DNA from: Sphingomonas hengshuiensis
Lineage (GTDB): Bacteria > Pseudomonadota > Alphaproteobacteria > Sphingomonadales > Sphingomonadaceae
Direction: 5' to 3'
Length of the DNA stretch: 64,000 nt
NCBI RefSeq assembly: GCF_000935025.1
Contig: NZ_CP010836.1
Span: forward strand, 3,162,001 to 3,226,000
This document shows, in pieces, positions 35,593 to 44,699 of this stretch. The translations under genes and the position numbers were made by a program. Numbering within the stretch: the stretch's first letter is position 1; each line of letters begins with the position of its first letter. Below the pieces are notes generated by a model that worked only from the letters and a program-made list of their open reading frames with translations, had not been told where the DNA came from and searched no databases.

Positions 35593-36528
35593 GTGGGCGG
35601 AACGATGCGCATCCTGGGGTTGCTGCTGGGGGGCGCCTGCGCCTGCGCCGGCTTTTCCGCGCAGGCCCAGACACAACCGAGCCAGCCGCCGCAGCCAAAG
35701 CCGCTGGCACAGCGAATCGGGCATACCGACGAAGCCAGGATGCGCGCGCTGACGGCGGTCCATGCCGGTGCCGGCACGATGAAGTTCCAGCAATTGCTCG
35801 GAGCAGACGCACTCAGCACCACGCTCATCTTCGTCCACCGCGGCGTGATCGCGCCGAAAAGCGGCATCGGGCAGCATTTCCACAACCAGTCCGAGGAGAT
35901 GTTCGTCATCCTCGAAGGCGACGCCCAGTTCACGATCGACGGGCGGACCTCCGCGATCCCCGGTCCAGCGGCGGTGCCCGATCGGATGGGGCACGCCCAT
36001 GCCGTCTACAATCCGGGCAGCACGCCGCTGCAATGGCTGAACATCAGCGTCGGCCTGACCAAGGCCTATGACAATTTCGACCTGGGCGACACGCGCGAGG
36101 GCGCGGCGCTGGACCCGATCCCGCAGTTCATCAGCATGCGGCTCGACCGCGCGCTGCTGAAGCCGGTGGTAGCGATGGACGGTGGCGAGGGCACCGCCCA
36201 GTATCGCCGCGCGCTCGAACCCTCGGTCTTCTCGACGCCGTGGAGCTTCGTCGACCATCTGCTCCTGCCGCCGGGCACGTCGGTCGGCAGTGCCAGCAAA
36301 CCCGGCATGAGCGAAGTCTATTACGTGGTCGCCGGCGAAGGCGAAGTGACCGTGGCGGGCGAGACCGCGACGATCAAGGCAGGCGATGCAGTGCCGGTCG
36401 ATGTCGACCAGGCGCGCGCGCTGCGCGCCACCGGCGCAGCGCCGCTGGAACTGATGGTGATTGGCGTCGCGAAGGATCCGGCTGCCAAGGCCGCCTATGC
36501 CGCGTCGCTGATGCGCCGCCCGCGCTGA
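35593..36528 (+). CDS. exported bicupin protein 2
   Basis: A 311-residue protein with a signal peptide (MRILGLLLGGACACAGFSAQAQ) and two cupin domains. Domain 1 has GIGQHFHNQSEEMFVILEGDAQFTIDG and domain 2 has SEVYYVVAGEGEVTVAGE. The first keeps a His-x-His-x5-Glu-like metal set; the second lacks histidines and looks structural. GTG 35593 is used because AGGAGG is eight bases upstream; ATG 35605 is possible. It heads a plus-strand group with the ABM-like and SMP-30 genes, separated by only small gaps. Confidence 0.72.
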   Translation: MGGTMRILGLLLGGACACAGFSAQAQTQPSQPPQPKPLAQRIGHTDEARMRALTAVHAGAGTMKFQQLLGADALSTTLIFVHRGVIAPKSGIGQHFHNQSEEMFVILEGDAQFTIDGRTSAIPGPAAVPDRMGHAHAVYNPGSTPLQWLNISVGLTKAYDNFDLGDTREGAALDPIPQFISMRLDRALLKPVVAMDGGEGTAQYRRALEPSVFSTPWSFVDHLLLPPGTSVGSASKPGMSEVYYVVAGEGEVTVAGETATIKAGDAVPVDVDQARALRATGAAPLELMVIGVAKDPAAKAAYAASLMRRPR

Positions 36529-36552
36529 CCCCATTCGAAAAGGAGAGACCTG

Positions 36553-36987
36553 ATGCAACGACGCAATCTGCTCAAGCTGATCGCCGCGCTGGGCGCCGGC
36601 GCCACCGGCGGGGGTTCGGCGCTGGCCGCCGCGCGCCAGGCCGGCACCGCGCCCGCCGCCAAGCCGATCGTGCTGTACTGCGACCTGGCGATCGATCCTG
36701 CGCGCGAGCAGGAGATGCTCGACGCGTTCCACAACCACTTCAAGCCGGTGGCCGAAAGCTTCCGCGGTCGCGGTTTCATCGACCTCAAGATGGTCAAGCT
36801 GACCAGGATCATTCAGGGCGGCCCCGCCCCGGCCCCGGGCATCAACTATCGCTTCCAGCTCACCTATGAGAGCGAGGCGCAGCGGCAGGTGTGGATCAAG
36901 TCCGACGTCCACGAGAAGAACTGGCCGCTGATCGAGGCGACGGTGCTCAACAAGGACTATCTCGTCCTGCTCACCCAGAGCGTCTGA
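36553..36987 (+). CDS. Tat-exported ABM-like (dimeric alpha/beta barrel) protein
   Basis: A 144-residue protein with a twin-arginine signal (MQRRNLLKLIAALGAGATGG) and a ferredoxin-like fold pattern: IVLYCDLAIDPAREQEMLDAFHNHFKPVAESF, then FIDLKMVKL and YRFQLTYESEAQRQVWIKSD. This fold includes antibiotic biosynthesis monooxygenases, EthD-like and muconolactone-isomerase-like proteins. An exported version with a Tat signal is uncommon. It lies between bicupin 2 and the SMP-30 lactonase and probably acts on the same pathway. Confidence 0.65.
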   Translation: MQRRNLLKLIAALGAGATGGGSALAAARQAGTAPAAKPIVLYCDLAIDPAREQEMLDAFHNHFKPVAESFRGRGFIDLKMVKLTRIIQGGPAPAPGINYRFQLTYESEAQRQVWIKSDVHEKNWPLIEATVLNKDYLVLLTQSV

Positions 36988-37009
36988 CCTCCACAGAAAG
37001 GAAACGAGC

Positions 37010-38011
37010 ATGCGACGCATTGGCCTTGCGGCGGCTCTTGCCGCGACCATGGTTGCGCCCGCCGCCTGGGCGCAACCCGCACAGCCCATCCAAACCGGGA
37101 TCGAGCGCCTCGACCCCGCACTCGACGCCCTCATCGCGCCCGATGCGCAGGTCGAGCGCGTCGCGACCGGGTTCGGCTTCACCGAAGGACCGATGTGGCA
37201 CCAGGGGCGGCTGTGGTTTTCGGACGTGACCGGCGACAAGCTGCGCGCTGTCTCGCCCAGCGGGACGGTCGAGGAGCTGATCCCCAATTCGGGCGGGCTG
37301 CCTAATCCGCCGCCCGGCGCCAATATCGGCTCGAACGGTCTGGCGCCGGACAAGGACGGCAGCGTGCTGATGGCGCAGATGGGGGCGCGGCGCATCGTCC
37401 GCGTCGATGCGAAGCTGGGCATCACGCCGTTCGTCGACAGCTATGAGGGCAAGCGGCTCAACAGCCCGAACGATCTGGTGTTCGCCCGCGACGGAGCGCT
37501 GTGGTTCACCGATCCGCCTTTTGGCTTGTATAACGGGATGAACCGCGATCCGGCCAAGCAACTGCCGTACAACGCCGTCTGGCGCTATACGAACGGCAAG
37601 CTTGCGCCGGCGATCACCGATCTCGCGCTTCCGAACGGCATCGGCTTCTCGCCCGACGGCAAGATTCTCTACGTTACCGACTATGGCCCGCCGGGTGTCA
37701 TCCGCGCCTATGATGTCGGCGCTGGCGGGGCATTGTCCAACGCGCGCACGCTAATCGCCTTTCCGCGCGGCGGCCCCGGTGGCGCAGACGGGCTCAAGGT
37801 CGACCAGCGCGGCAATATCTGGGCGACCGGCCCCGGCGGGATCCGCATCATCACCCCCGCCGGCAAGGTGCTGGGCCAGATCAAGCTTCCCGAAGTCGCC
37901 GCAAACCTCGCCTTTGCCGGCGATGGGCACACGCTCTACATCACCGGATCGACGAGCATCTACCGGCTGAAGATCAAGGTTGCGGGAGTGCTGCCGCGCT
38001 ACACCCGGTAG
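37010..38011 (+). CDS. exported SMP-30/gluconolactonase-family lactonase
   Basis: A 333-residue six-bladed propeller enzyme with a signal peptide ending at AWAQ. Metal ligands expected for the family are visible: Glu in FTEGPMW, Asn in NSPNDLVFA and Asp in GADGLKVD. The family hydrolyses sugar or aromatic lactones with Ca or Zn. AAAGGAAA precedes the ATG. It is the last gene of the bicupin 2 operon and is convergent with the gamma-carbonic-anhydrase-like gene, with three bases between the stops. Confidence 0.8.
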   Translation: MRRIGLAAALAATMVAPAAWAQPAQPIQTGIERLDPALDALIAPDAQVERVATGFGFTEGPMWHQGRLWFSDVTGDKLRAVSPSGTVEELIPNSGGLPNPPPGANIGSNGLAPDKDGSVLMAQMGARRIVRVDAKLGITPFVDSYEGKRLNSPNDLVFARDGALWFTDPPFGLYNGMNRDPAKQLPYNAVWRYTNGKLAPAITDLALPNGIGFSPDGKILYVTDYGPPGVIRAYDVGAGGALSNARTLIAFPRGGPGGADGLKVDQRGNIWATGPGGIRIITPAGKVLGQIKLPEVAANLAFAGDGHTLYITGSTSIYRLKIKVAGVLPRYTR

Positions 38012-38014
38012 CGG

Positions 38015-38542
38015 TTATTCCTCGACGCGGCGGAGGTTCGCGGCGAAATGGGCCTGGCGCGCGGCATAGCCCGCCGCCGACGCCCGTAGCGCCGCGATCG
38101 CCTCTTCAGAGAGTTCGCGCACAGCCTTTGCCGGTGCGCCGACGATCAGGCTGCCGGGCGGAAAGCTCTTGCCCTCGGTCACCAGCGCGCCCGCGCCGAT
38201 CAGGCAATCGTCCGCGATCACGGCGTTATTGAGCACCGTCGCGCCCATCCCCACCAGCACGCGATTGCCGATCGTGCAGCCGTGCAGGATGGCGTGATGC
38301 CCGACCGTGCAATCCTCGCCGATCGTGAGCGGCACGCCGGGGTCGGAGTGGAGCATCGCCCCCTCCTGGATATTGGTGCGGTCGCCCAACTGGATCGGGG
38401 TGTTGTCGGCGCGGATCACCGCGCCGAACCAGATACCGACCTGCTCGCCGAGCCGAACGTCGCCGATCAGATCGGCCGAGGGGGCCACCCAGCTGGAGGC
38501 GGGGACGCTCGGCGCGGCGCCGTCGATTGCGTATAGCGGCAT
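38015..38542 (-). CDS. gamma-carbonic-anhydrase-like hexapeptide-repeat protein
   Basis: A 175-residue left-handed beta-helix protein with repeats SADLIGDVRLGEQVGIWFGAV, RTNIQEGAMLHSDPG and GEDCTVGHHAILHGCTIGN. The three metal-binding histidines of gamma-carbonic anhydrases can be placed in MLHSD and GHHAILHG. Relatives include PaaY thioesterases of aromatic pathways, a possible role here. The ATG overlaps the stop of the upstream cytochrome gene (TGATG). Confidence 0.8.
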   Translation of the reverse strand: MPLYAIDGAAPSVPASSWVAPSADLIGDVRLGEQVGIWFGAVIRADNTPIQLGDRTNIQEGAMLHSDPGVPLTIGEDCTVGHHAILHGCTIGNRVLVGMGATVLNNAVIADDCLIGAGALVTEGKSFPPGSLIVGAPAKAVRELSEEAIAALRASAAGYAARQAHFAANLRRVEE

Positions 38543-38889
38543 CAGCGCGCCCCCGTCGGTGCCGCGGCGGGCGCCGTCGCCCCTGGGGCGGGGAGCGCGT
38601 AATTAGCGGCGAGATAGGCATCCACGGTCTTCTGCTCCTCGGGCGAAAGCTCGGCGCCGCGATCGATCATCGATTGGACCACGATCGCCCAATCCTGCGG
38701 CGTCTTGCGAACGGTGAGCACCTGTGCCGTGGTATGGCAGAAGCCGCAACGCTCGTTAATCAGGTCCAGTCCCGGCCCCGCGGGCGGCGGTGCCGCCTGC
38801 GTGGAGACCGCGGCGGCGGCGAGCATCGTTGCCCCCATGCCGCCGGACGCAAGCACACCGAACGCTATAGCCAGTTGTCTCAGCTTCAT
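38542..38889 (-). CDS. small c-type cytochrome for PQQ dehydrogenase 1
   Basis: A 115-residue exported cytochrome c. The signal peptide (LAIAFGVLASGGMGATMLAAAA) is followed by one haem site, CGFCH, and a Pro/Ala-rich tail. There is a single Met after the haem site (VVQSMIDRG), a possible axial ligand. The ATG overlaps the PQQ dehydrogenase stop (ATGA), so the two are made together, and it probably takes the electrons of that enzyme. Confidence 0.82.
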   Translation of the reverse strand: MKLRQLAIAFGVLASGGMGATMLAAAAVSTQAAPPPAGPGLDLINERCGFCHTTAQVLTVRKTPQDWAIVVQSMIDRGAELSPEEQKTVDAYLAANYALPAPGATAPAAAPTGAR

Positions 38890-40805
38890 TCTGGCCCTCC
38901 GGAAAGCGCATATGCCACCACTTCGTCGCTCGTCGCGGGCTGAAACGCAAACCCGCCGGTCGCGACCGTCGCCACCATCTGCGGCCCGCCTTGCACCTGG
39001 TAGGTGATCGGCGTGCCATAGTTGGAGGCGGGCAGCTTCGCGCTCCACAACAGCTTGCCGGTCTTCGTCTCGAATGCGCGGATCATCGAGTCGCGCGTCG
39101 CGCCGATAAAGGTCAGGCCGCTCGCGGTGGTGATCGGGCCGCCGGCGCTCAGTTCGCCCGCATCCTTCAACATCGGGTCCTCGTTATTGCCCAGCACCTG
39201 TCGCCACGCCACGTCGCCGGTATCGACATTCACCGCGACCAGTTCGCCCCAGGGCGGGCGATGGCAAGGCTTCCCTGATTCGGGATCGAGATAATAAGCG
39301 TATCCGCCCTTCATCCCCCAGCTGCCATCGGGCTGCTTCTCCATCTGCTGCGGACTGGCGAGACTGTTCAGGTTGATGACGTACAGCCGGCTCAGCGGAT
39401 CGAACGCGCCCCCACCCCAATCGGCACCGCCCAGGCTGCCGGGGAACGAGGCCACCGACGAATCGGCGCGGAGCGGCTGGAACATCACGCTCGGCGTCAG
39501 GTTGAGCCGCGCCGCGATCTTCTCGCACGCCGCGCGCAACGCCGGCGGGCCTTCGACCATATCGGTCATCTTGTAGCTGAGCCGAGTCAGCGGCGCGGGC
39601 TTGGCCGGCATTGGCTGGGTCGGCCATGGCTGCTCGCCGGGGATGTCCGTGTCCGTCGGGACGGGGACTTCCTTGACGTCGTAGATCGGCTTGCCGCTCA
39701 CACGGTCGAGGATGAACAATATCGAGGTCTTGTTCATGATCGCGATCGCCGGGATCGTCCGGCTGCCGCGACGCACATCGACCAGCGTCGCGACCGGCAA
39801 GTCGACGTCCCAGATGTCGTGATGCACGGTCTGGAAATGCCACTTGTACTTGCCGGTCTTCGCATCGACCGCGACGATCGAATTGCCGTACAGATTCTGC
39901 CCCTTGCGATCCCCGCCCCAGCGATCGAAGGTCGGCGCGCCCACGGGGAGATAGGCAATACCGCGCTTTTCATCGACGACGACGAAGGTCCAGACGTTGA
40001 CGCCCGACCGTCCCTTCCAGCTCTCGCCTTCCCAGGTCCCGAAATTGGCCTCGCCCGGCTGCGGGATCGTGTGGAAGGTCCACACCAGCTTGCCCGTAAC
40101 CGCGTCCCACGCGCGGACATCGCCCGCTGCGCCCTTGACCGGCATTTCCTGCACGCGCGATCCGGTGATGATCAGGTTGCGATAAATGGCGGGCGGGCTG
40201 CTCATCCCCAGCGGCGCCCTCGTCCCGTTCATGACTTCGGGGGTCTTCATGTCGATCGCGCCATCGGTGCCGAAGCCCAGCGAGGGCTTGCCGGTCGCGG
40301 CGTCGAGCGCGAAGAGCTTGCCGGTGCGCGTGCCGAACACGATCCGCGCGCCCGTCTTGCCGCTGCCCGGCCAATAAGCGACGCCGCGCGTCGATGCCTG
40401 GTCGTTGCCCGGCAGCGGGAACACCCACTTCTCTTTCCCGGTCGTCGCATCCAGCGCGACGACGCGACGATAGGGCGTCGAGAGATACATCACCCCGCCC
40501 ACCACCAGCGGCGTCGCTTCGGACGCCGAGAACCCCGTCCGGAACCGAGCGGGGACGCCGTCGGGAATCGGGATATTCTCGCCGACCGTACCCGACGGGC
40601 GCATATGATAGGACCAGACCTGGCGGAGCTTTCCGACATTCGCCGGGGTGATCTCGGCCAATGGAGAATGCCGCGCATGGCTCTCGTCGCGGCCATAGCT
40701 GACCCAGTCGCCCTTGGCCTGCGCGTGCCCCGGCACCGCCCAAAGGAGCGCCGCCGTCACCGCCCCCAATGCCGTTGCCGACCGGATTCGCTGGATATTT
40801 CCCAT
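38886..40805 (-). CDS. PQQ-dependent quinoprotein dehydrogenase 1
   Basis: A 639-residue periplasmic quinoprotein. After a signal peptide (ALLWAVPGHAQ) come repeated tryptophan-docking beta-propeller motifs, such as GKEKWVFPLPGN, GKLVWTFHTIPQPGE, GKYKWHFQTVHHDIWDVDLP and GKLLWSAKLPAS. SGGPITTASGLTFIGATRD matches the C-terminal quinoprotein glucose-dehydrogenase-like blade. The enzyme oxidises an alcohol or sugar with PQQ and passes electrons to the coupled cytochrome. ATG 40805 is chosen (a TTG at 40811 is also possible). No PQQ-synthesis genes are in this window. The divergent CoA-transferase operon shares its regulatory region. Confidence 0.87.
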   Translation of the reverse strand: MGNIQRIRSATALGAVTAALLWAVPGHAQAKGDWVSYGRDESHARHSPLAEITPANVGKLRQVWSYHMRPSGTVGENIPIPDGVPARFRTGFSASEATPLVVGGVMYLSTPYRRVVALDATTGKEKWVFPLPGNDQASTRGVAYWPGSGKTGARIVFGTRTGKLFALDAATGKPSLGFGTDGAIDMKTPEVMNGTRAPLGMSSPPAIYRNLIITGSRVQEMPVKGAAGDVRAWDAVTGKLVWTFHTIPQPGEANFGTWEGESWKGRSGVNVWTFVVVDEKRGIAYLPVGAPTFDRWGGDRKGQNLYGNSIVAVDAKTGKYKWHFQTVHHDIWDVDLPVATLVDVRRGSRTIPAIAIMNKTSILFILDRVSGKPIYDVKEVPVPTDTDIPGEQPWPTQPMPAKPAPLTRLSYKMTDMVEGPPALRAACEKIAARLNLTPSVMFQPLRADSSVASFPGSLGGADWGGGAFDPLSRLYVINLNSLASPQQMEKQPDGSWGMKGGYAYYLDPESGKPCHRPPWGELVAVNVDTGDVAWRQVLGNNEDPMLKDAGELSAGGPITTASGLTFIGATRDSMIRAFETKTGKLLWSAKLPASNYGTPITYQVQGGPQMVATVATGGFAFQPATSDEVVAYALSGGPE

Positions 40806-40902
40806 GTTCAAGCCGCCTCTCCTGTGCGTAATCTTGAGACAGCGCCCATTATTGGCTGCTTCACATTGTCTCGGTGCATCAACGGTGATAGCGCTACCTC
40901 AA

Positions 40903-40919
40903 ATCATATACAATATGAT
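40903..40919. promoter_or_regulatory. candidate GntR operator between PQQ dehydrogenase 1 and CoA-transferase
   Basis: ATCATAT-ACA-ATATGAT is a perfect 17-base inverted repeat in the 153-bp divergent region. It lies 40 bases before the CoA-transferase start and 98 bases before the dehydrogenase start. Confidence 0.6.
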
Positions 40920-40958
40920 CCCGTGCGCTTTGTCGCAGCGTTTGAAGAGAGGATGACG

Positions 40959-42146
40959 ATGTCGAATTTGCCGCTGGGCGGGCTCCGCGTGCTGGATGTG
41001 TCGCAGGTGATGGCGGGGCCGTTCTGCTGCATGTTGCTGGGCGACATGGGCGCCGATGTCGTCAAGGTCGAGCCGCCGCGCACCGGCGATTCGACGCGGC
41101 ATTCGATGGGCTTCCGGCTGAAGGGCGAGGACAGCCCCGGCTTCCTCGCGCTCAACCGCAACAAACGCAGCATCACGCTGAACCTGAAGGACGAGGAGGA
41201 TCGCGCGGTCTTTTACGCGCTGGTCAAGACCGCCGACATTCTCGTCGAGAATGCCCGCCCCGGCGTGTCCGCGCGGCTGGGGATCGATTATGATACGCTG
41301 GCCGCGATCAACCCGCGGCTGGTCTATGCCAGCATCTCGGGTTTCGGCCAGACCGGCCCCTGGGCGCAGCGGCCCGGATTCGACCTGATCGCACAGGCCA
41401 TGTCGGGCATCCTCAGCTCGAACGGCTTCCCCGACATGGAGCCCGCCAAGAATTCGATCGCAGTCGCCGATCTCGGCGCCGGGCTGTTCTCGGCCTATGC
41501 GATCCTCAGTGCGATCATCGGGCGCCAGACTTCGGGCAAGGGCCAGTATATCGACGCCTCGCTGCTGGAGGCGGCGATGGGGCTGTCGATCTGGGAAACC
41601 ACCGAGCTGTGGGGCACGGGCAAGGCGCCGACGCCGATCGGATCGGCCAACCGCATGTCGGCGCCCTATCAGGCGGTGCGCGCCAGCGATGGCTGGTTCG
41701 TGATCGGCGCCGCCAATCAGGGGTTGTGGCTGACCTTTATCGATGTGATCGGGCGCCCGGAACTGCAGCAGGACCCGCTCTATTCCACCAACGCCGCGCG
41801 CGTGCAGAATCGCCAGCAACTGATCGACCTGCTTGCCCCCACCTTCCTCACCCGCACCAAGGACGAATGGATCGACGCGCTGCTCGCCGCCGGCGTCCCC
41901 GCCGCGCCGATCCTCGACTATGGCGAGGCGGTCACGAGCGAACAGGCCGTCGCGCGCGACATGGTGCAGATGATCCCGCACCCGGTCGAAGGCGAGTTCA
42001 AGGCGCTCGGCTTCCCCGTAAAGATGCGCGGCACCCCGCAGGAAGTACGCCTGCCCCCGCCGCTGCTCGACGAACATGGCGACGCGATCCGTGCAGAATT
42101 GGTCGAACTGGGCATGCTCGCCCCGCGTGCGGAGGCGGTGAAGTGA
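40959..42146 (+). CDS. CaiB/BaiF family CoA-transferase
   Basis: A 395-residue class III CoA-transferase. It contains LPLGGLRVLDVSQVMAGPFCCMLLGDMGADVVKVE, FLALNRNKRSITLNLK, YASISGFGQTGPWAQRPGFDL and the catalytic Asp in SIAVADLGAGLFS, the usual order for the family. It moves CoA from a donor thioester to a carboxylic acid, activating the pathway acid. ATG 40959 has the better spaced ribosome site (AGAGAGG); ATG 40953 is two codons earlier. The stop overlaps the crotonase start (GTGA). Confidence 0.88.
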   Translation: MSNLPLGGLRVLDVSQVMAGPFCCMLLGDMGADVVKVEPPRTGDSTRHSMGFRLKGEDSPGFLALNRNKRSITLNLKDEEDRAVFYALVKTADILVENARPGVSARLGIDYDTLAAINPRLVYASISGFGQTGPWAQRPGFDLIAQAMSGILSSNGFPDMEPAKNSIAVADLGAGLFSAYAILSAIIGRQTSGKGQYIDASLLEAAMGLSIWETTELWGTGKAPTPIGSANRMSAPYQAVRASDGWFVIGAANQGLWLTFIDVIGRPELQQDPLYSTNAARVQNRQQLIDLLAPTFLTRTKDEWIDALLAAGVPAAPILDYGEAVTSEQAVARDMVQMIPHPVEGEFKALGFPVKMRGTPQEVRLPPPLLDEHGDAIRAELVELGMLAPRAEAVK

Positions 42147-42925
42147 GCGAGGGGCGCATCGTCTTCGAGACGGCCGGCGCGCAGGCGCATATCCGCTTCG
42201 ACAATCCCGCCGCGCACAACGCGCTGACCAGCCAGATGTGGCTCGACCTGCGCGACGCCGCGCGCGCGATCGCCGCCGACCCCGCGATCCGGGTCGCCAC
42301 CTTTCGCGGCACGGGGGGCAAGGCATTCATCTCCGGCACCGATATCAGCAAGTTCGCCGACTATACGACCGGCGAGCAGGGCGTGGACTATGAGCGCGGC
42401 ATCGACGACTGCATGCGCGCAGTCGATGCCATCCCCTGCACGACGATCGCGATCGTAGAGGGCTGGGCTGTGGGCGGGGGACTCAATATCGCCTCCGCCT
42501 GCGACTTCCGCATCGCCACGCCCGACGCGCGGTTCGGCTCGCCGATCGGGCGCACGCTCGGCAACTGTCTGTCCGGCGCCAGCCTGGCGCGGATCGCAGG
42601 CGCGGTGGGGGTCCAGATGGCCAAGCGGATGGTGCTGCTCGGCGAGTTCCTCACCGCCGACCAGTTGTTCGCAACCGGCTATCTGCTCAAGGTCGCGGCG
42701 CCCGAGGTGATCGACGAAGAGGTCGCCGCGCTGTGCCTCCGCGCCGCTGAGAACGCCCCGCGCACCACGCGGGCGACCAAGGAGATGGTCCGGCGGATGA
42801 CGATGGACAGCCTGCCCGAGGTCGAGGACCTGATCGCGCAGGTCTATGGCAGCGCCGATTTCCGCCGCGGCGTCGCCGATTTCCTGGCGCGGACCAAGCG
42901 CGTTCCCGACTGGACCGGCGAGTAA
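42143..42925 (+). CDS. enoyl-CoA hydratase/isomerase family (crotonase) protein
   Basis: A 260-residue crotonase-fold enzyme. RFDNPAAHNALTSQMW, KAFISGTDISKFADY (first oxyanion-hole region) and VEGWAVGGGLNIASACDFRIAT (second oxyanion hole) are present, with GSPIGRTLGN in the catalytic loop. It may hydrate or cleave the CoA ester formed by the CoA-transferase it overlaps. Hydratase, isomerase or lyase activity cannot be told apart by sight. It starts at GTG 42143. Confidence 0.85.
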   Translation: MSEGRIVFETAGAQAHIRFDNPAAHNALTSQMWLDLRDAARAIAADPAIRVATFRGTGGKAFISGTDISKFADYTTGEQGVDYERGIDDCMRAVDAIPCTTIAIVEGWAVGGGLNIASACDFRIATPDARFGSPIGRTLGNCLSGASLARIAGAVGVQMAKRMVLLGEFLTADQLFATGYLLKVAAPEVIDEEVAALCLRAAENAPRTTRATKEMVRRMTMDSLPEVEDLIAQVYGSADFRRGVADFLARTKRVPDWTGE

Positions 42926-42985
42926 TCGCCGGGCCGCGGGGCCCTATTGGGGCCAGGGCTATCGCGCGGGCCTTCTTCTCACGCC

Positions 42986-43068
42986 GTCATGCTGAAATTG
43001 TTTCAGCATCCAAGGCGCAACAAGCGACGGAAATGCGGGCTGGGGGTTGGATGCTGAAACAAGTTCAG
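42986..43068. repeat. REP-like inverted pair, right arm interrupted by IS110 copy 2
   Basis: The left unit (42986-43012) starts GTCATGCTGAAATTG, one base different from the copy-1 unit. The inverted right unit starts at 43048 and is cut after the AG at 43067-43068; its missing CATGACGG lies at 44199-44206, after the IS. The layout is the same as at copy 1. Confidence 0.8.
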
Positions 43069-43083
43069 CGACTGTCTTTGGCG

Positions 43084-44229
<1,146 letters not shown>

Positions 44230-44246
44230 CTATATGATCGGTCTGC

Positions 44247-44699
44247 CTATTGCGCGGGCTTCTGCGCGACGATCTTGACCCCGGCCATCAGCGGCGCGCT
44301 GGGCGGCAGCGCGATCTCGCCCGTCGGGAAGCCGTTGGCCTGGAACAGATAGGCTTCGATATCGGATACCGTGCGCCCGCCCAGGCTGCCCGGCGCGCTC
44401 AGCGGCATCGTCTCCTTGATCCGGGTGAACAGGTCCCCCGCCGACGTATTGTTCCAGTTGTTGAGGAAGCCGGCGCCGACCAGCGCCGGGGCGACGTCGA
44501 TCCCCGCCAGCGTCGCGCCGTGGCACGACGCGCATTCGCCGGCATAGGCGGCCTTGCCGCGCTCCGCCTGCTCCGCCGTGTACACGCCTGCCCACACGCT
44601 GCCCGCAGGCGCCTGCGCACGCGCGGTGATGGCGCCGCCCAGCGCCACCGAAGCGGCTCCCAATAGTGCCAATGCGAAGCCTGACTGCGAGTTCATCAT
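44247..44699 (-). CDS. c-type cytochrome of the second PQQ operon
   Basis: A 150-residue exported cytochrome c with a signal peptide ending at TARAQ and one haem motif, CASCH. VGAGFLNNWNNTSAGDLFTRIKETMPLSAPGSL supplies the likely axial Met, as in cytochromes paired with quinoprotein dehydrogenases. Its ATG follows directly after the stop of PQQ dehydrogenase 2. It is the last gene of a seven-gene minus-strand run beginning at 52740. Confidence 0.85.
   Translation of the reverse strand: MMNSQSGFALALLGAASVALGGAITARAQAPAGSVWAGVYTAEQAERGKAAYAGECASCHGATLAGIDVAPALVGAGFLNNWNNTSAGDLFTRIKETMPLSAPGSLGGRTVSDIEAYLFQANGFPTGEIALPPSAPLMAGVKIVAQKPAQ

Noticed and set aside
39819..40958. Long N-terminal extension of the CoA-transferase frame
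   Set aside because: It is antisense to PQQ dehydrogenase 1 and crosses the divergent promoter; CaiB family proteins begin at the LPLGGLRVLD segment.
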